DNA from: Thermoanaerobaculia bacterium
GTDB lineage: Bacteria; Acidobacteriota; Thermoanaerobaculia; Multivoradales; JAIOJS01
Direction of reading: 5' to 3'
Length of the DNA stretch: 64,000 nt
Assembly: GCA_030429235.1 (NCBI GenBank)
Contig: JAUIDB010000020.1
Coordinates: forward strand, 1 to 64,000
Part shown: one piece after another, positions 17,401-24,978 of the stretch
Position numbering within the stretch: position 1 is the stretch's first letter
Layout of the letters: every line of letters begins with the position of its first letter
Made by a program: the position numbers and the translations under genes
Notes under the pieces: generated by a model
Seen by the model: the letters and a program-made list of their open reading frames with translations, nothing else
Told to the model about the DNA's origin: nothing
The model's database searches: none

Positions 17401-18027
17401 GAACGCTATCTGACGGGGCGAGCCGGGCGGACCGAGGTACCCCTCGTCCAGACTCAGCGAGAACCGTTCCTGTACTACGCCAAGGGCGCTCTCGTCATGA
17501 TGGCGACGCGTGACCTGCTGGGTGAAGCGGCGGTGAATCGAGCGCTGGCGGATCTCGCGACTCAATCTCGCCACGGTGCCCTGCTGACCTCCCTCGATCT
17601 CCTGGAGGCCCTGCAGCAGGAGGCCAGTCCAGCCAATCGCGACCTCCTGCAGGACTGGTGGAGTCGCGTCGTGCTTTACGATCTGGGCATCCGCTCCGCC
17701 ACGGCGCGGCCGCTGGAGGACGGTACCTTCCGGGTCTCGATCGAGACCACCGCCGCCCGGACCGAGGTCTCGGAAGAAGGCAATCGGCCTCTCTCCTTCG
17801 AGGAGGAGATCGAAGTTGGTCTCTACTCGAGCTTTCCCCGTACCAGCTCTAGTACCAGTGACCTCCTGCGGACCACGAAACACCGCTTGCAGGGAGAGAC
17901 CACCATCCACATCGACTCGCCGGAGTTGCCAGCGTACGTGAGCCTGGATCCCTTCCTGCGGCGCATCGATCGCAACCGCACCGACAACGTGATGCCGGTA
18001 GAGATCGAGTCGATGCCTCCGGACTGA
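14419..18027 (+). CDS. ABC permease / M1-family aminopeptidase fusion
   Basis: A 1202-residue protein. Residues 1-265 are an ABC-2 type permease half with about six helices, then a basic Arg-rich linker (265-305), a second set of helices (about 325-600), and from about 630 a peptidase M1 (gluzincin) domain. The zinc site is HEVAH at residues 942-946 with the third ligand glutamate at 966, the 19-residue spacing seen in this fusion family rather than the 18 of classic M1 enzymes. The exopeptidase GAMEN region is replaced by FTGMAAPGTTYYVE. The YYAKGALVMMATRDLLG block near the C-terminus matches the proton-donor region. The peptidase is expected on the extracytoplasmic face. The partner ATPase is the gene just upstream. 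Substrate unknown; peptide export coupled to trimming is a reasonable guess. Confidence 0.92.
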   Translation: MLIDLIAFEARYHAQRATFYVAAAVFLLFGFVLTANSGHGTEVAINSPYALGFAFSLLSLATVFLLTVFSAQAALRDAEHQMTEIVFSTGVAKTRYLGVGFGGTLATACLVLAAAVVGMFLGVRLPAHDPELVLNFEISSYLRPLLFLALPNLMIVGALLYSVAISTRNTLATYVSGVLAYMVYIATAMLTNSPLMAMATTPDPESLWRAALLDPFGLAAFFQQTHYWTPWERNTNPLSLGGLLLLNRLLWLGLAGLLLAVVHRRFDFRTERRHRRRRSLPENRRDLRSRSSNPRARTLPQPRPAGPSLRGALAALPSTVRLECQQVLRSWPFLVLLLIWAGINAIELGEFLNHGEYGTRVFATAALVLGRISEPLRLVGLVVLVFYSTEVLWRERRIGIDPLVDATPAPSGLFLAAKATTLAFVALILAIVSSGVALLFQLSGGYRPLELGVHLAWIGLQALPLVLVGLLLLVVHQVCPNRYAGLFAGLTVVVTSTLGAFGLLSHPLSRFAALPDVSYSAMRGFHPALAKFGWLSLYWSLLTALLLLLAHGIWRRGAEPGWRQRWEQLRRAWTPRARLAAGILGGGWLLCAGGLLHQIHSANQYWTPKKARLWRADYERSYRHLDRVPQPSLTHMDLEVDLYPEDRRYEIAGRYRLKNLTASAIPAVWFTVTEDAVASNVTLGGRPATAVDERFRTWRFDLDPALEPGQEEDLEYTLAFDRGSVAAGPTPTDIVGNGSFLHSTDHLPRLGYRSARELSDPAERRDQGLPPRNRPTTVEDALDHGVMEELGPRATFEIEISTAADQRAIIPGDLVESWVEQGRRYSRYRMERPVRPFLAYVSAKFAVARRHHHGIEIEAYYHPEHGANVPRFLSAAENALQHFSELFGPYPYDTFRIVEVPAGPTFTGMAAPGTTYYVETAGFLTDLTTSGRTDIVTKRVSHEVAHQWWGLEIEPATGPGASLLVETTARYCELLMLAQEYGEAAATTALTFELERYLTGRAGRTEVPLVQTQREPFLYYAKGALVMMATRDLLGEAAVNRALADLATQSRHGALLTSLDLLEALQQEASPANRDLLQDWWSRVVLYDLGIRSATARPLEDGTFRVSIETTAARTEVSEEGNRPLSFEEEIEVGLYSSFPRTSSSTSDLLRTTKHRLQGETTIHIDSPELPAYVSLDPFLRRIDRNRTDNVMPVEIESMPPD

Positions 18028-18117
18028 AGCCGCCCGGCGCCGCTGCGCGGCAGGTACCCACCTCCCCTCTGTGTGGGTCCGACCTCGAGGTCGAAATCAG
18101 AGGTGTCGAGATTCGGG

Positions 18118-18131
18118 CGGACCGAAGTCCG
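18118..18131. other. Short hairpin in the 18028-18261 spacer
   Basis: CGGAC, loop CGAA, GTCCG follow the end of the permease/peptidase gene. There is no T run, so a rho-independent terminator is not supported. A 12-base perfect palindrome (GACCTCGAGGTC, 18081-18092) lies just before. The rest of the spacer shows TAGGTT at 18230-18235 as a possible -10 and a GAGAGG ribosome site before the next gene. Confidence 0.25.
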
Positions 18132-18261
18132 TCGGTCGTGGAGTGCGTGCTTTCGCGCCCAGCGGCTGTTGCCGAGCCGTTGCGCTTCCGAACGCTGACC
18201 GTGACGCCTCCGCCATGGGGCTCGCTTAGGTTGGTGTCGTAGCCAACGAGAGGAACCGCCC

Positions 18262-20763
18262 ATGGAATCCCGCGCCGACCTCCACGTCCACAGCAAGCAC
18301 TCGGACCGTCCCTCCGAGTGGTTCTTGCGCAAGCTCAACGCCGCCGAGTGCTACACCGAGCCCCTCGCCGTCTACGAGGCCTGCCGAGCCCGCGGCATGG
18401 ACTACGTGACGATCACCGACCACGACACCATCGACGGCGCGCTCGAAATCGCTCACCTCCCGGGTACCTTCCTCTCCTGCGAGTTCACGGTCCTCTTTCC
18501 CGAGGACGGGTGCGCCATCCATTGCCTCGTGTACGGAATCACCGAAGCTCAGTTCCGGGAACTGCAGCGTCGGCGAACCGATCTCTACGCCTTCTGCGAC
18601 CTCTTGCGCTCCCAGCGTATCCTGCACGCGGTCGCCCACCCGCTCTTCCCCGTGAGTCGGCGTTTCTCGCGTTGGCACTTCGAGAAGCTGCTCCTCCTCT
18701 TCAGCCACTTCGAGGGCCTGAACGGATCCCGCGAGCCGCGTGCCGCCCAGCTGACGCGGGCGATCCTGGGCAACCTGGACCGCGTCACCGTCGAGCGCCT
18801 GGCCGACCTGCACCAGCTCGAACCCTACGACCGCGATCCCTGGAGGAAGTCGCTGACCGCCGGCAGCGACGACCATGGCGGCCTCTACATCGCTTGCGCC
18901 CATACCGAGACGCCCGCCGCCCGCACGGTCGACGAGTTCCTTCAGTTCGTGCACGAGGGACAGCAGCGCATCGCCGGCAGCCCCGGCTCGAGCCTCGAAC
19001 TGGGGAGGAGCCTGGCCGCGATCGCGCACCACTACTACCACCGCCACCTCGCGCCGAGCGGTGCCAAACACGACCTGGTGGGCGAAATGCTCGGACGGCT
19101 GGTGTCCGGTCAGCCGCCTTCCGCGCTGACCCGCACCAAACTGAGAGGACTCCGACTCTTCACTCAGTCCGAATCCGCGACCAGCCTCTTCCTCGAGGCG
19201 GTCGGACGACTGGTTGAGACTCCCGATCGCACCACGACGCCGGCACGCCGTAGCTTCGGGCTCGCGCGCCAGTTCGGACAGTCCCTGTTCGCGGAGACCC
19301 TGGTTCAGGTGGTAGCTCGCCTACACCAAGGTGAGACCAAGGCCGCGGGCGAAACCGTCGCCGCAGCCTTGCCTGCCCTCGTCTCGATGGTCCCCTACCT
19401 CGCGGCCTTCAAGAGCCAACACCAGAACGAAGGGTTCTTGCGCGAGATCGCAGACCAGTTCTCGGCGACAAGACTGCTCCGGCGCCGTTCCGGTCGACAG
19501 GCCTGGTTCGTCGACCAGCCGACCCCCGACGCACCGGCCTGGCGCTTCCTGCATTCCTGCTGGGAGAGTACGGGTGCCGGGGCCTCCGGCATCAGTCCCT
19601 TGACCTGCCTGGTCGATCCCGACAAGACGATCCGAGCCAAGAACTTCCCACCGCTCACGACCTCCGTCACGGCACCGTCGGGAGAAGCGCCCGTCGCTCT
19701 ACCCCCGCTCCTCGACATCGTGGACTACTGCGAGTCCGAGGGGTTCGACGAGATCGTGGTCACCACGCCGGGACCGATGGGAATCACCGGTTCGCTAGTC
19801 GCTCGCTTGCTGGGAATCCCCTGGGTCGCCGTCCATGTCCAGGACCTGACCGATACCGGAAGCGACATCCGCCTGGACCCGATCGATTCGGCCGATCACG
19901 AGATTCTCAGCCGATGGCAAAGCCTCTGGCTCCGGGGAGCGGACGGGGTGGTGGTGGCCAACGAACAGGCCCGAGTCGACCTCTGCGCTCGCGGTGTCCG
20001 CCCCGATCGAGTCCGCTGGGTACCACCTGCGGTCAACCGAGGCAGGTTCCGACCCGACGCCGGGACACCCCACAACTGGACACGGTTCGATCTCGGAGGT
20101 GGACCGCGCATCGTGGTTCGCGGGACCTTGCGGTCGGACTCTCGGGTCGAACTCGTCCTGGGTGCCGCCAGCCGCCTCCTCGACGCCGGCCTCTCGATGC
20201 AGATCGTCGTGGTGGGGGAGGGTCCCTGGTCGAACCTGCTGCGGTCTCGCTTCGCCCGCCCCGAAGTCCTCTTTGCAGGGCCACTCGACGAGATCGAGGT
20301 GGCGCGGCTGCTGGCCGGAGCGAGCCTGTCGATCTCACTCGGCAGGGGCGATCAGTTCAGTCTCGCGGTCCTCGAAGCCGCCGCCTGCGGAGCTCCGAGT
20401 CTGGTCGAGGAAGGCAGTCGTGCCGCCGCTCTGGTCCTCGAAGCCGATTGTGGCCGAGTGACCCAGCCCTCGCTCGACGACATCGAGGCACACCTGCGCT
20501 TCCTGGTCGTCAACGGACTAGAGAGAGTCGCCATGGCGAGTCGAGCCCTGCTGACGGCCCAGTCTTTCGAGACCTGGCATCAGACCTTCTCGAGGATCCT
20601 GGACCTCGTGGGACCCACCGCTAACCCGCCCTCCGAACTCTCGCCACCGCGCTCGAAGTCCCACGGACCCGAGGTCGACGGCAGCACTTCGACCCAGCCA
20701 CGCGAAGCCGCGGCGGGTCAGCCCACCACCACTCGCCACTTCCCACAGCGAACTGCGGGGTGA
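18262..20763 (+). CDS. PHP-domain/GT4 glycosyltransferase fusion protein
   Basis: An 833-residue two-part protein. Residues 1-210 form a PHP metal-dependent phosphoesterase domain: DLHVHSKHSD (6-15), VTITDHDTIDG (about 51-61) and GSDDHGG (201-207) supply the metal ligands. Residues about 280-400 are helical. From about 400 a GT-B fold begins, ending with a GT4-type nucleotide-sugar domain (VVANEQARVDLCARGV, VPPAVNRGRFRPD, VVVGEGP, SISLGRGDQFSLAVLEAAACG). The canonical EPFGLVVLEA block appears as QFSLAVLEA. The role is inferred as making or trimming a glycoconjugate whose lipid or sugar-phosphate part is a PHP substrate. It leads a four-gene operon with a PAP2 phosphatase and two further GT4 enzymes. 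The ATG has a GAGAGGAA ribosome site. Confidence 0.85.
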   Translation: MESRADLHVHSKHSDRPSEWFLRKLNAAECYTEPLAVYEACRARGMDYVTITDHDTIDGALEIAHLPGTFLSCEFTVLFPEDGCAIHCLVYGITEAQFRELQRRRTDLYAFCDLLRSQRILHAVAHPLFPVSRRFSRWHFEKLLLLFSHFEGLNGSREPRAAQLTRAILGNLDRVTVERLADLHQLEPYDRDPWRKSLTAGSDDHGGLYIACAHTETPAARTVDEFLQFVHEGQQRIAGSPGSSLELGRSLAAIAHHYYHRHLAPSGAKHDLVGEMLGRLVSGQPPSALTRTKLRGLRLFTQSESATSLFLEAVGRLVETPDRTTTPARRSFGLARQFGQSLFAETLVQVVARLHQGETKAAGETVAAALPALVSMVPYLAAFKSQHQNEGFLREIADQFSATRLLRRRSGRQAWFVDQPTPDAPAWRFLHSCWESTGAGASGISPLTCLVDPDKTIRAKNFPPLTTSVTAPSGEAPVALPPLLDIVDYCESEGFDEIVVTTPGPMGITGSLVARLLGIPWVAVHVQDLTDTGSDIRLDPIDSADHEILSRWQSLWLRGADGVVVANEQARVDLCARGVRPDRVRWVPPAVNRGRFRPDAGTPHNWTRFDLGGGPRIVVRGTLRSDSRVELVLGAASRLLDAGLSMQIVVVGEGPWSNLLRSRFARPEVLFAGPLDEIEVARLLAGASLSISLGRGDQFSLAVLEAAACGAPSLVEEGSRAAALVLEADCGRVTQPSLDDIEAHLRFLVVNGLERVAMASRALLTAQSFETWHQTFSRILDLVGPTANPPSELSPPRSKSHGPEVDGSTSTQPREAAAGQPTTTRHFPQRTAG

Positions 20764-20768
20764 ACACC

Positions 20769-21305
20769 ATGAAACCCATCGAATCCAGCCCCTCGGTCTC
20801 CTGGTTCGGTCGACTCCACGCCTGGGACCTGTCGGTTTGCATCCTGGCCCAACACCGCTCGACCGCAACCCTCCGACGGGGCTTCGCCATCGTCAGTTGG
20901 CTGGGCAACGGCTGGTTCTGGCTGGTACTGGGCCTCCTCCTCGTGACCCTCGGCGCCTTCTCCACCCTGCTCGAACTCTTCGGGGTCGTGGCCCTCTGCC
21001 TACTGTGCTACCGCTTACTCAAGCGGGGAACGGCGCGCCCTCGGCCGTACTCCGTGAGCCGTAGTCTGCACGCCATGGTCCCGGCACTCGATCTCTACAG
21101 CTTCCCCTCGGGCCACACTCTGCACGCGGTGGCGATCAATACGACCTTGGCCCTCCACCTCCCTTGGCTGGCGGTCTGGGTCCTCCCCTTCACGCTGCTG
21201 GTGGCAGCGTCCCGGGTGGTCCTGGGGCTGCACTACCCGACGGACGTCCTGGCGGGAACCGTACTCGGCCTGGCCATACCGGTGGCGGTGCACACGCTGC
21301 TGTGA
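20769..21305 (+). CDS. PAP2-family membrane phosphatase
   Basis: A 178-residue integral membrane protein with all three phosphatase signature motifs: KRGTARPRP, FPSGHTLHA and SRVVLGLHYPTD. Four to five hydrophobic helices surround them, placing the active site at the periplasmic face. PAP2 enzymes dephosphorylate phosphatidic acid, undecaprenyl pyrophosphate or related lipids. In this operon it could recycle the lipid carrier or make the diacylglycerol acceptor used by the neighbouring glycosyltransferases. The ATG at 20769 is preferred, with GGGGTGA at proper spacing; a GTG at 20760 overlapping the upstream stop is possible. It overlaps the next gene by GTGA. Confidence 0.92.
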   Translation: MKPIESSPSVSWFGRLHAWDLSVCILAQHRSTATLRRGFAIVSWLGNGWFWLVLGLLLVTLGAFSTLLELFGVVALCLLCYRLLKRGTARPRPYSVSRSLHAMVPALDLYSFPSGHTLHAVAINTTLALHLPWLAVWVLPFTLLVAASRVVLGLHYPTDVLAGTVLGLAIPVAVHTLL

Positions 21306-22477
21306 AGATCCTGTTCCTCAGCGACGTCTTCCATCCTCGGGTGAACGGCGTCTCGACCTCGATGGAGACCTTCGCTCACGGCCTGCAAGACGCGGGGCAC
21401 CGCGTAGACATCGTCTGCCCCGACTACGGTGCCTCTCCCTCGAGTTCCCCCGAGACCCCACGGGTTCACCGCGTGGCGAGCCGTTCGGTTCCCTTCGACC
21501 GGGAGGACCGTTGGATGTCTCTGCGGGCTGCCCTCCGACTCGACGCGATCCGGCGAGCCGACCAGTACGATCTGATCCACGTCCATACCCCCTTCGTGGC
21601 CCACCGCCTGGGACGCCGTATCGCCTCCCGGTTCGCTCGCCCACTGGTGACCAGCTACCACACCTACTTCGAGGGCTACCTGCACCACTATCTGCCGGTG
21701 CTGACGCGGTGGGGTTCCTACCTGATCTCCAAACGACTGAGCTCCAGCCAGTGTCGTCATGCCGACCACGTGATCGTCCCCTCGACCGCGATGCATCGGC
21801 TGCTTCTCGAGTATGGGGTGCAGACCGAAATCTCCGTCCTTCCAACTCCGATCCCGGAACCCGGACCGGGTGCCGACGGCGCGGCGTTCCGACGGCACCA
21901 CGATATTGACGAGGGTGCCCCGGTACTCCTCCACGTAGGTCGGATGGCCCACGAGAAGAACATCGGATTCCTGGTCGAAACCGTGGCGCGCATCCGGCGA
22001 TCGATTCCCGACCTGGTGCTGGTGCTGGCCGGAGAAGGGCCCGCCATGACCTCGCTGCGGAGCCTCTGCTACCGCCTCGACCTCATGCCCAGTGTTCGCT
22101 TCGTCGGATACCTCGACCGCGGAGTTCCCCTCGACAGCTGCTACGCCGCCGCCGACCTCTTCCTCTTCGCTTCCCGCACCGAGACCCAGGGACTCGTCCT
22201 GCTCGAGGCGATGGCGCGGGGCATCCCAGTCGTCTCCACCGTCGCCCTGGGAACCGTCGACGTTCTGAGACCGGAGTCCGGTGCCATCCTGGTCGCCGAG
22301 GACCAGCACCAGTTCGCCGACCAGACGGTCGCGCTCCTTCGCTCCCCGGCCACTCGTCAGCAGTTGAGCGAACAGGGGATGGAGTACGTGCGACAGGAGT
22401 GGGGCGTGCCCGGTCTGGTCGAGAAACTGACGAGCCTGTACGAGTCCACCGGTGCGCCGGCCCGCCGTACCGCCTGA
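21302..22477 (+). CDS. GT4-family glycosyltransferase
   Basis: A 391-residue GT-B enzyme. The GTG at 21302 overlaps the PAP2 stop (GTGA) and gives the typical N-terminus VKILFLSDVFHPRVNGVS with the glycine-rich acceptor loop. Later motifs are the HVHTPF and YHTYFEGYLHHY segments, HVGRMAHEKNIGFLVE, VLAGEGP and the donor-binding E-x7-E block ASRTETQGLVLLEAMARG. This set is typical of lipid glucosyl- or mannosyl-transferases (diacylglycerol alpha-glycosyltransferase-like, MgtA-like). It acts at the cytoplasmic membrane surface. With the PAP2 and PHP-GT partners it likely builds a glycolipid. The sugar and acceptor are not determinable from sequence. Confidence 0.92.
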   Translation: MKILFLSDVFHPRVNGVSTSMETFAHGLQDAGHRVDIVCPDYGASPSSSPETPRVHRVASRSVPFDREDRWMSLRAALRLDAIRRADQYDLIHVHTPFVAHRLGRRIASRFARPLVTSYHTYFEGYLHHYLPVLTRWGSYLISKRLSSSQCRHADHVIVPSTAMHRLLLEYGVQTEISVLPTPIPEPGPGADGAAFRRHHDIDEGAPVLLHVGRMAHEKNIGFLVETVARIRRSIPDLVLVLAGEGPAMTSLRSLCYRLDLMPSVRFVGYLDRGVPLDSCYAAADLFLFASRTETQGLVLLEAMARGIPVVSTVALGTVDVLRPESGAILVAEDQHQFADQTVALLRSPATRQQLSEQGMEYVRQEWGVPGLVEKLTSLYESTGAPARRTA

Positions 22478-22486
22478 GGCAGCAGC

Positions 22487-23650
22487 TTGCGCATCACCTT
22501 CGTCACCGAGACGTTCCCGCCCGAGATCAACGGGGTCGCCAAGACGCTCGCCACCTGGACGACCGGGCTGGCGGGTCGAGGGCACGAAGTGGAGGTGGTG
22601 CGCCCAAAGCAAGCCAGCCACCACGCCGGCCCAGCGGCGGGAGGCCAACGGGTCGACGGTATCCCTCAGACCGTGGTTCCGGGAGCACCGCTCCCGGGCT
22701 ACCGCGGACTTCGTTTCGGACTGCCTTGCCCCCGACGACTGCGACAGCTCTGGCAACAGACCCGCCCCGACCTCGTCCACGTCGCCACCGAAGGCCCCCT
22801 GGGCTGGAGCGCAGTCAGCGTCGCCCGTCGGCTCGGTATTCCCGTCAGTTCGAGCTTCCATACCAACTTCCACCAGTACGGCCGCTACTACGGGTTCGGG
22901 CTGCTCTTCCCGTTCGCCCAGCGCTATCTGAGCCGGTTCCACCGCCGAACCCAGAGGACCTTCGTGCCGACCCCTACCGTCCGCGATCGCCTGGCGGCCA
23001 GGGGACTGAGCGGCCTCTCGATTGTCGGCCGGGGCGTGGATGGCAGTCGGTTCTCTCCGGTGCACCGCGACCACCAGCTGCGTCGCGAGTGGGGTGAGGG
23101 AGATCCTTCTCGGCTGTTCGTACTCTACGTGGGTCGCCTGGCTCGCGAGAAGAACCTCGATCTCGCCATCCAGGCCTTTCGCGCCGTGCAGAGAGAGCAA
23201 CCGCGGGCTCGGTTCGTCCTGGTCGGCGACGGACCGGCCGGCCGAACCCTGCGACGCAACCACCCCGATCTCGTCTTCTGTGGCAGTCGTACCGGCCACG
23301 ACCTAGCTCGCCACTATGCCTCAGCCGACCTGTTCCTCTTTCCGTCGCGTACCGATACTTTCGGCAACGTCGTACTGGAGGCGATGGCCAGCGGGTTGCC
23401 GGTCGTCGCCTTCCACGATGCCGCCGCCGCGATGTACGTCGAGTCGCGAATCCACGGGCTGACGGTTCCGCTCGACGATGAAACGGCCTTCGTCGACGGT
23501 GTCGTCGAGTTGGCTCGGGACCGGAAGGCACTGCAGAGCATGGGTCGAGCCGGTCGACAGAACGCGATCGCAGCGACCGACGATTCGATCGTCGACGAAC
23601 TCGAGCGGAACCTACGGGATCTGGTCTCTCGCCCCGGCCGACTCTCCTGA
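22487..23650 (+). CDS. GT4-family glycosyltransferase
   Basis: A 387-residue GT-B enzyme beginning MRITFVTETFPPEINGVAKTL from a TTG start, with GAGG just upstream; this N-terminus is highly typical of the MgtA/GlcA-like GT4 group and fixes the start. Motifs: HVATEGPLGWSA, SSFHTNFHQYGRYYG, VGRGVDGSRFSP, LYVGRLAREKNLDLAIQAF, VGDGPAGRTL and the donor site SRTDTFGNVVLEAMASG. It lies nine bases after the preceding GT4 gene and ends the operon. Two related GT4 enzymes in series suggest sequential addition of two sugars, for example a diglycosyl lipid. Confidence 0.92.
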   Translation: MRITFVTETFPPEINGVAKTLATWTTGLAGRGHEVEVVRPKQASHHAGPAAGGQRVDGIPQTVVPGAPLPGYRGLRFGLPCPRRLRQLWQQTRPDLVHVATEGPLGWSAVSVARRLGIPVSSSFHTNFHQYGRYYGFGLLFPFAQRYLSRFHRRTQRTFVPTPTVRDRLAARGLSGLSIVGRGVDGSRFSPVHRDHQLRREWGEGDPSRLFVLYVGRLAREKNLDLAIQAFRAVQREQPRARFVLVGDGPAGRTLRRNHPDLVFCGSRTGHDLARHYASADLFLFPSRTDTFGNVVLEAMASGLPVVAFHDAAAAMYVESRIHGLTVPLDDETAFVDGVVELARDRKALQSMGRAGRQNAIAATDDSIVDELERNLRDLVSRPGRLS

Positions 23651-23702
23651 TCGCACCAGGATCCCAATCAGCAACTGGGCTCGCGTCCGATCGCTCCCGA
23701 AG

Positions 23703-24470
23703 TCAGTGGCCTCGCGACGAGCTGTCCCGCGGCAACCCCATCGAAGCACCGTAGTCCCGGATGGTCCGACTCGGGTCGTGGCGGATCGCCTTGGTCCCGC
23801 CCGACGAGGTCCACCATTCACCACCCTTGGCCGACTTCCCGCTCTGCGCGGTGTACACCCTCTTGCCTTGCCCCACGCCGAGCCGACCGATGTCGATCAG
23901 GGCCAGACGCTCGCGGTCGTGATCGGCAAACCCGCCGTCGTGAATGCCCCGAGAATAGCGGCGCGCCTCCCGCTCGGCGGCACAGATCGTGTCGGCGTGC
24001 TCGTTGTCTTCGGCGGTGGTGCGATCACACAGGGCGAGGCCGTGCCAGGCCAGAAGCACCGCAAGATCGACCGCTCCGCCGGCGAACTGGTCGTTGGGGA
24101 TGAGCAGGGACTCGCCGGCCGCGATGTCGATCAGCAACCGCACGCTGAGTGTCTCCTTGGGCGATGACTCGTACCAGCTCGTCTCGACCGTCACCCGATG
24201 GCTGGCGAGCAGGGACTGAACCGCATCGCGCGCCTCGCCGGCCCGGTATTCTCCGAGTGCCTCGTTCTCTCCCTGAGGAGTCGGAGCCCAGATACCGCCG
24301 ACCCTCCAGTCAGCCAACTGTTCGTCCAGGTCGACCGTCCAGTTCGAGGCCGACTGCACCTTGACCGTCACTCCCGAATCGACTCCCACGTTCCTGGCCG
24401 CCGCGCTGGGACCAACCGCAACTACGACCAAGAACAAACCCACGGTCCACGACCGACGGATCCTCTTCAT
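23703..24470 (-). CDS. Secreted protein with degenerate SNase-like domain
   Basis: A 255-residue protein with a clear signal peptide (MKRIRRSWTVGLFLVVVAVGPSAAA). The mature part has a thermonuclease-like outline: a start (APTPQGENEALGEYRAGEARDAVQSLLA, VTVETSW), a central strand, then LAWHGLALCD, EHADTICAAEREARRYSRGIHDGGF, which resembles the last helices of the OB-fold. I cannot find the full set of catalytic Arg/Asp/Glu residues, so the active site may be lost and the assignment is tentative. The ATG has a GAGGAGTGAGGA ribosome site. It converges with the glycosyltransferase operon across 52 bases. Confidence 0.5.
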   Translation of the reverse strand: MKRIRRSWTVGLFLVVVAVGPSAAARNVGVDSGVTVKVQSASNWTVDLDEQLADWRVGGIWAPTPQGENEALGEYRAGEARDAVQSLLASHRVTVETSWYESSPKETLSVRLLIDIAAGESLLIPNDQFAGGAVDLAVLLAWHGLALCDRTTAEDNEHADTICAAEREARRYSRGIHDGGFADHDRERLALIDIGRLGVGQGKRVYTAQSGKSAKGGEWWTSSGGTKAIRHDPSRTIRDYGASMGLPRDSSSRGH

Positions 24471-24978
24471 GTCCTCACTCCTCTTCTGAAAGAAAACAAA
24501 CTCTCGATCTCGTCGCCAACGGTGCGACGACCGAGTCCCAGTCTACGCCCCCGGTCTCGAGAAGGCAATACTACGACCTCAGTACCAATGATATCGCCAA
24601 GACGAAAAGAGACTTACAATCACGGATCGCGGAACCCCGCGATGGCTCTCCTCCCCGTTAGGCCCGGGAAAGCCTCTACGAGCCGCTGGCACACCGCCGG
24701 CCACGGGACGGAGCCGGACGGCGAGGAATCTCGCTCGCTCCGCTCTGGTTAGAAGGGGTATGCACCCATCAGAGGTCGAGAGAATCGAAGGGACAGTCCG
24801 CGCACCCCATCCGCCGTTGGGCCCACTCCGCCAAGGTCCGAACTCGACCGGGCCACGGCTGCCTCCCCGCCGCCACCACCGAGCCACACTGATAGCGAAG
24901 ACTCTCCGGGAGCTACGAGACCGTCCCGCGAGTCCAAGCTACTAGCACCGACACCAGTAGGCCCATCCGGAGGTTGCC
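24471..24978. other. 508-bp intergenic region, no gene recognised
   Basis: No frame here looks like protein and no tRNA or known riboswitch pattern was recognised. A 7-base-pair hairpin (ATCGCGG 24626-24632, CCGCGAT 24637-24643) stands out but has no T run. Only a GGAGG ribosome site (24972-24976) for the downstream gene is clear. Confidence 0.4.

Noticed and set aside
24626-24643. Hairpin in the 508-bp spacer as a terminator or riboswitch
   Set aside because: The stem lacks a T run and no conserved riboswitch core, such as the c-di-GMP GGGCAAACC block, is present.
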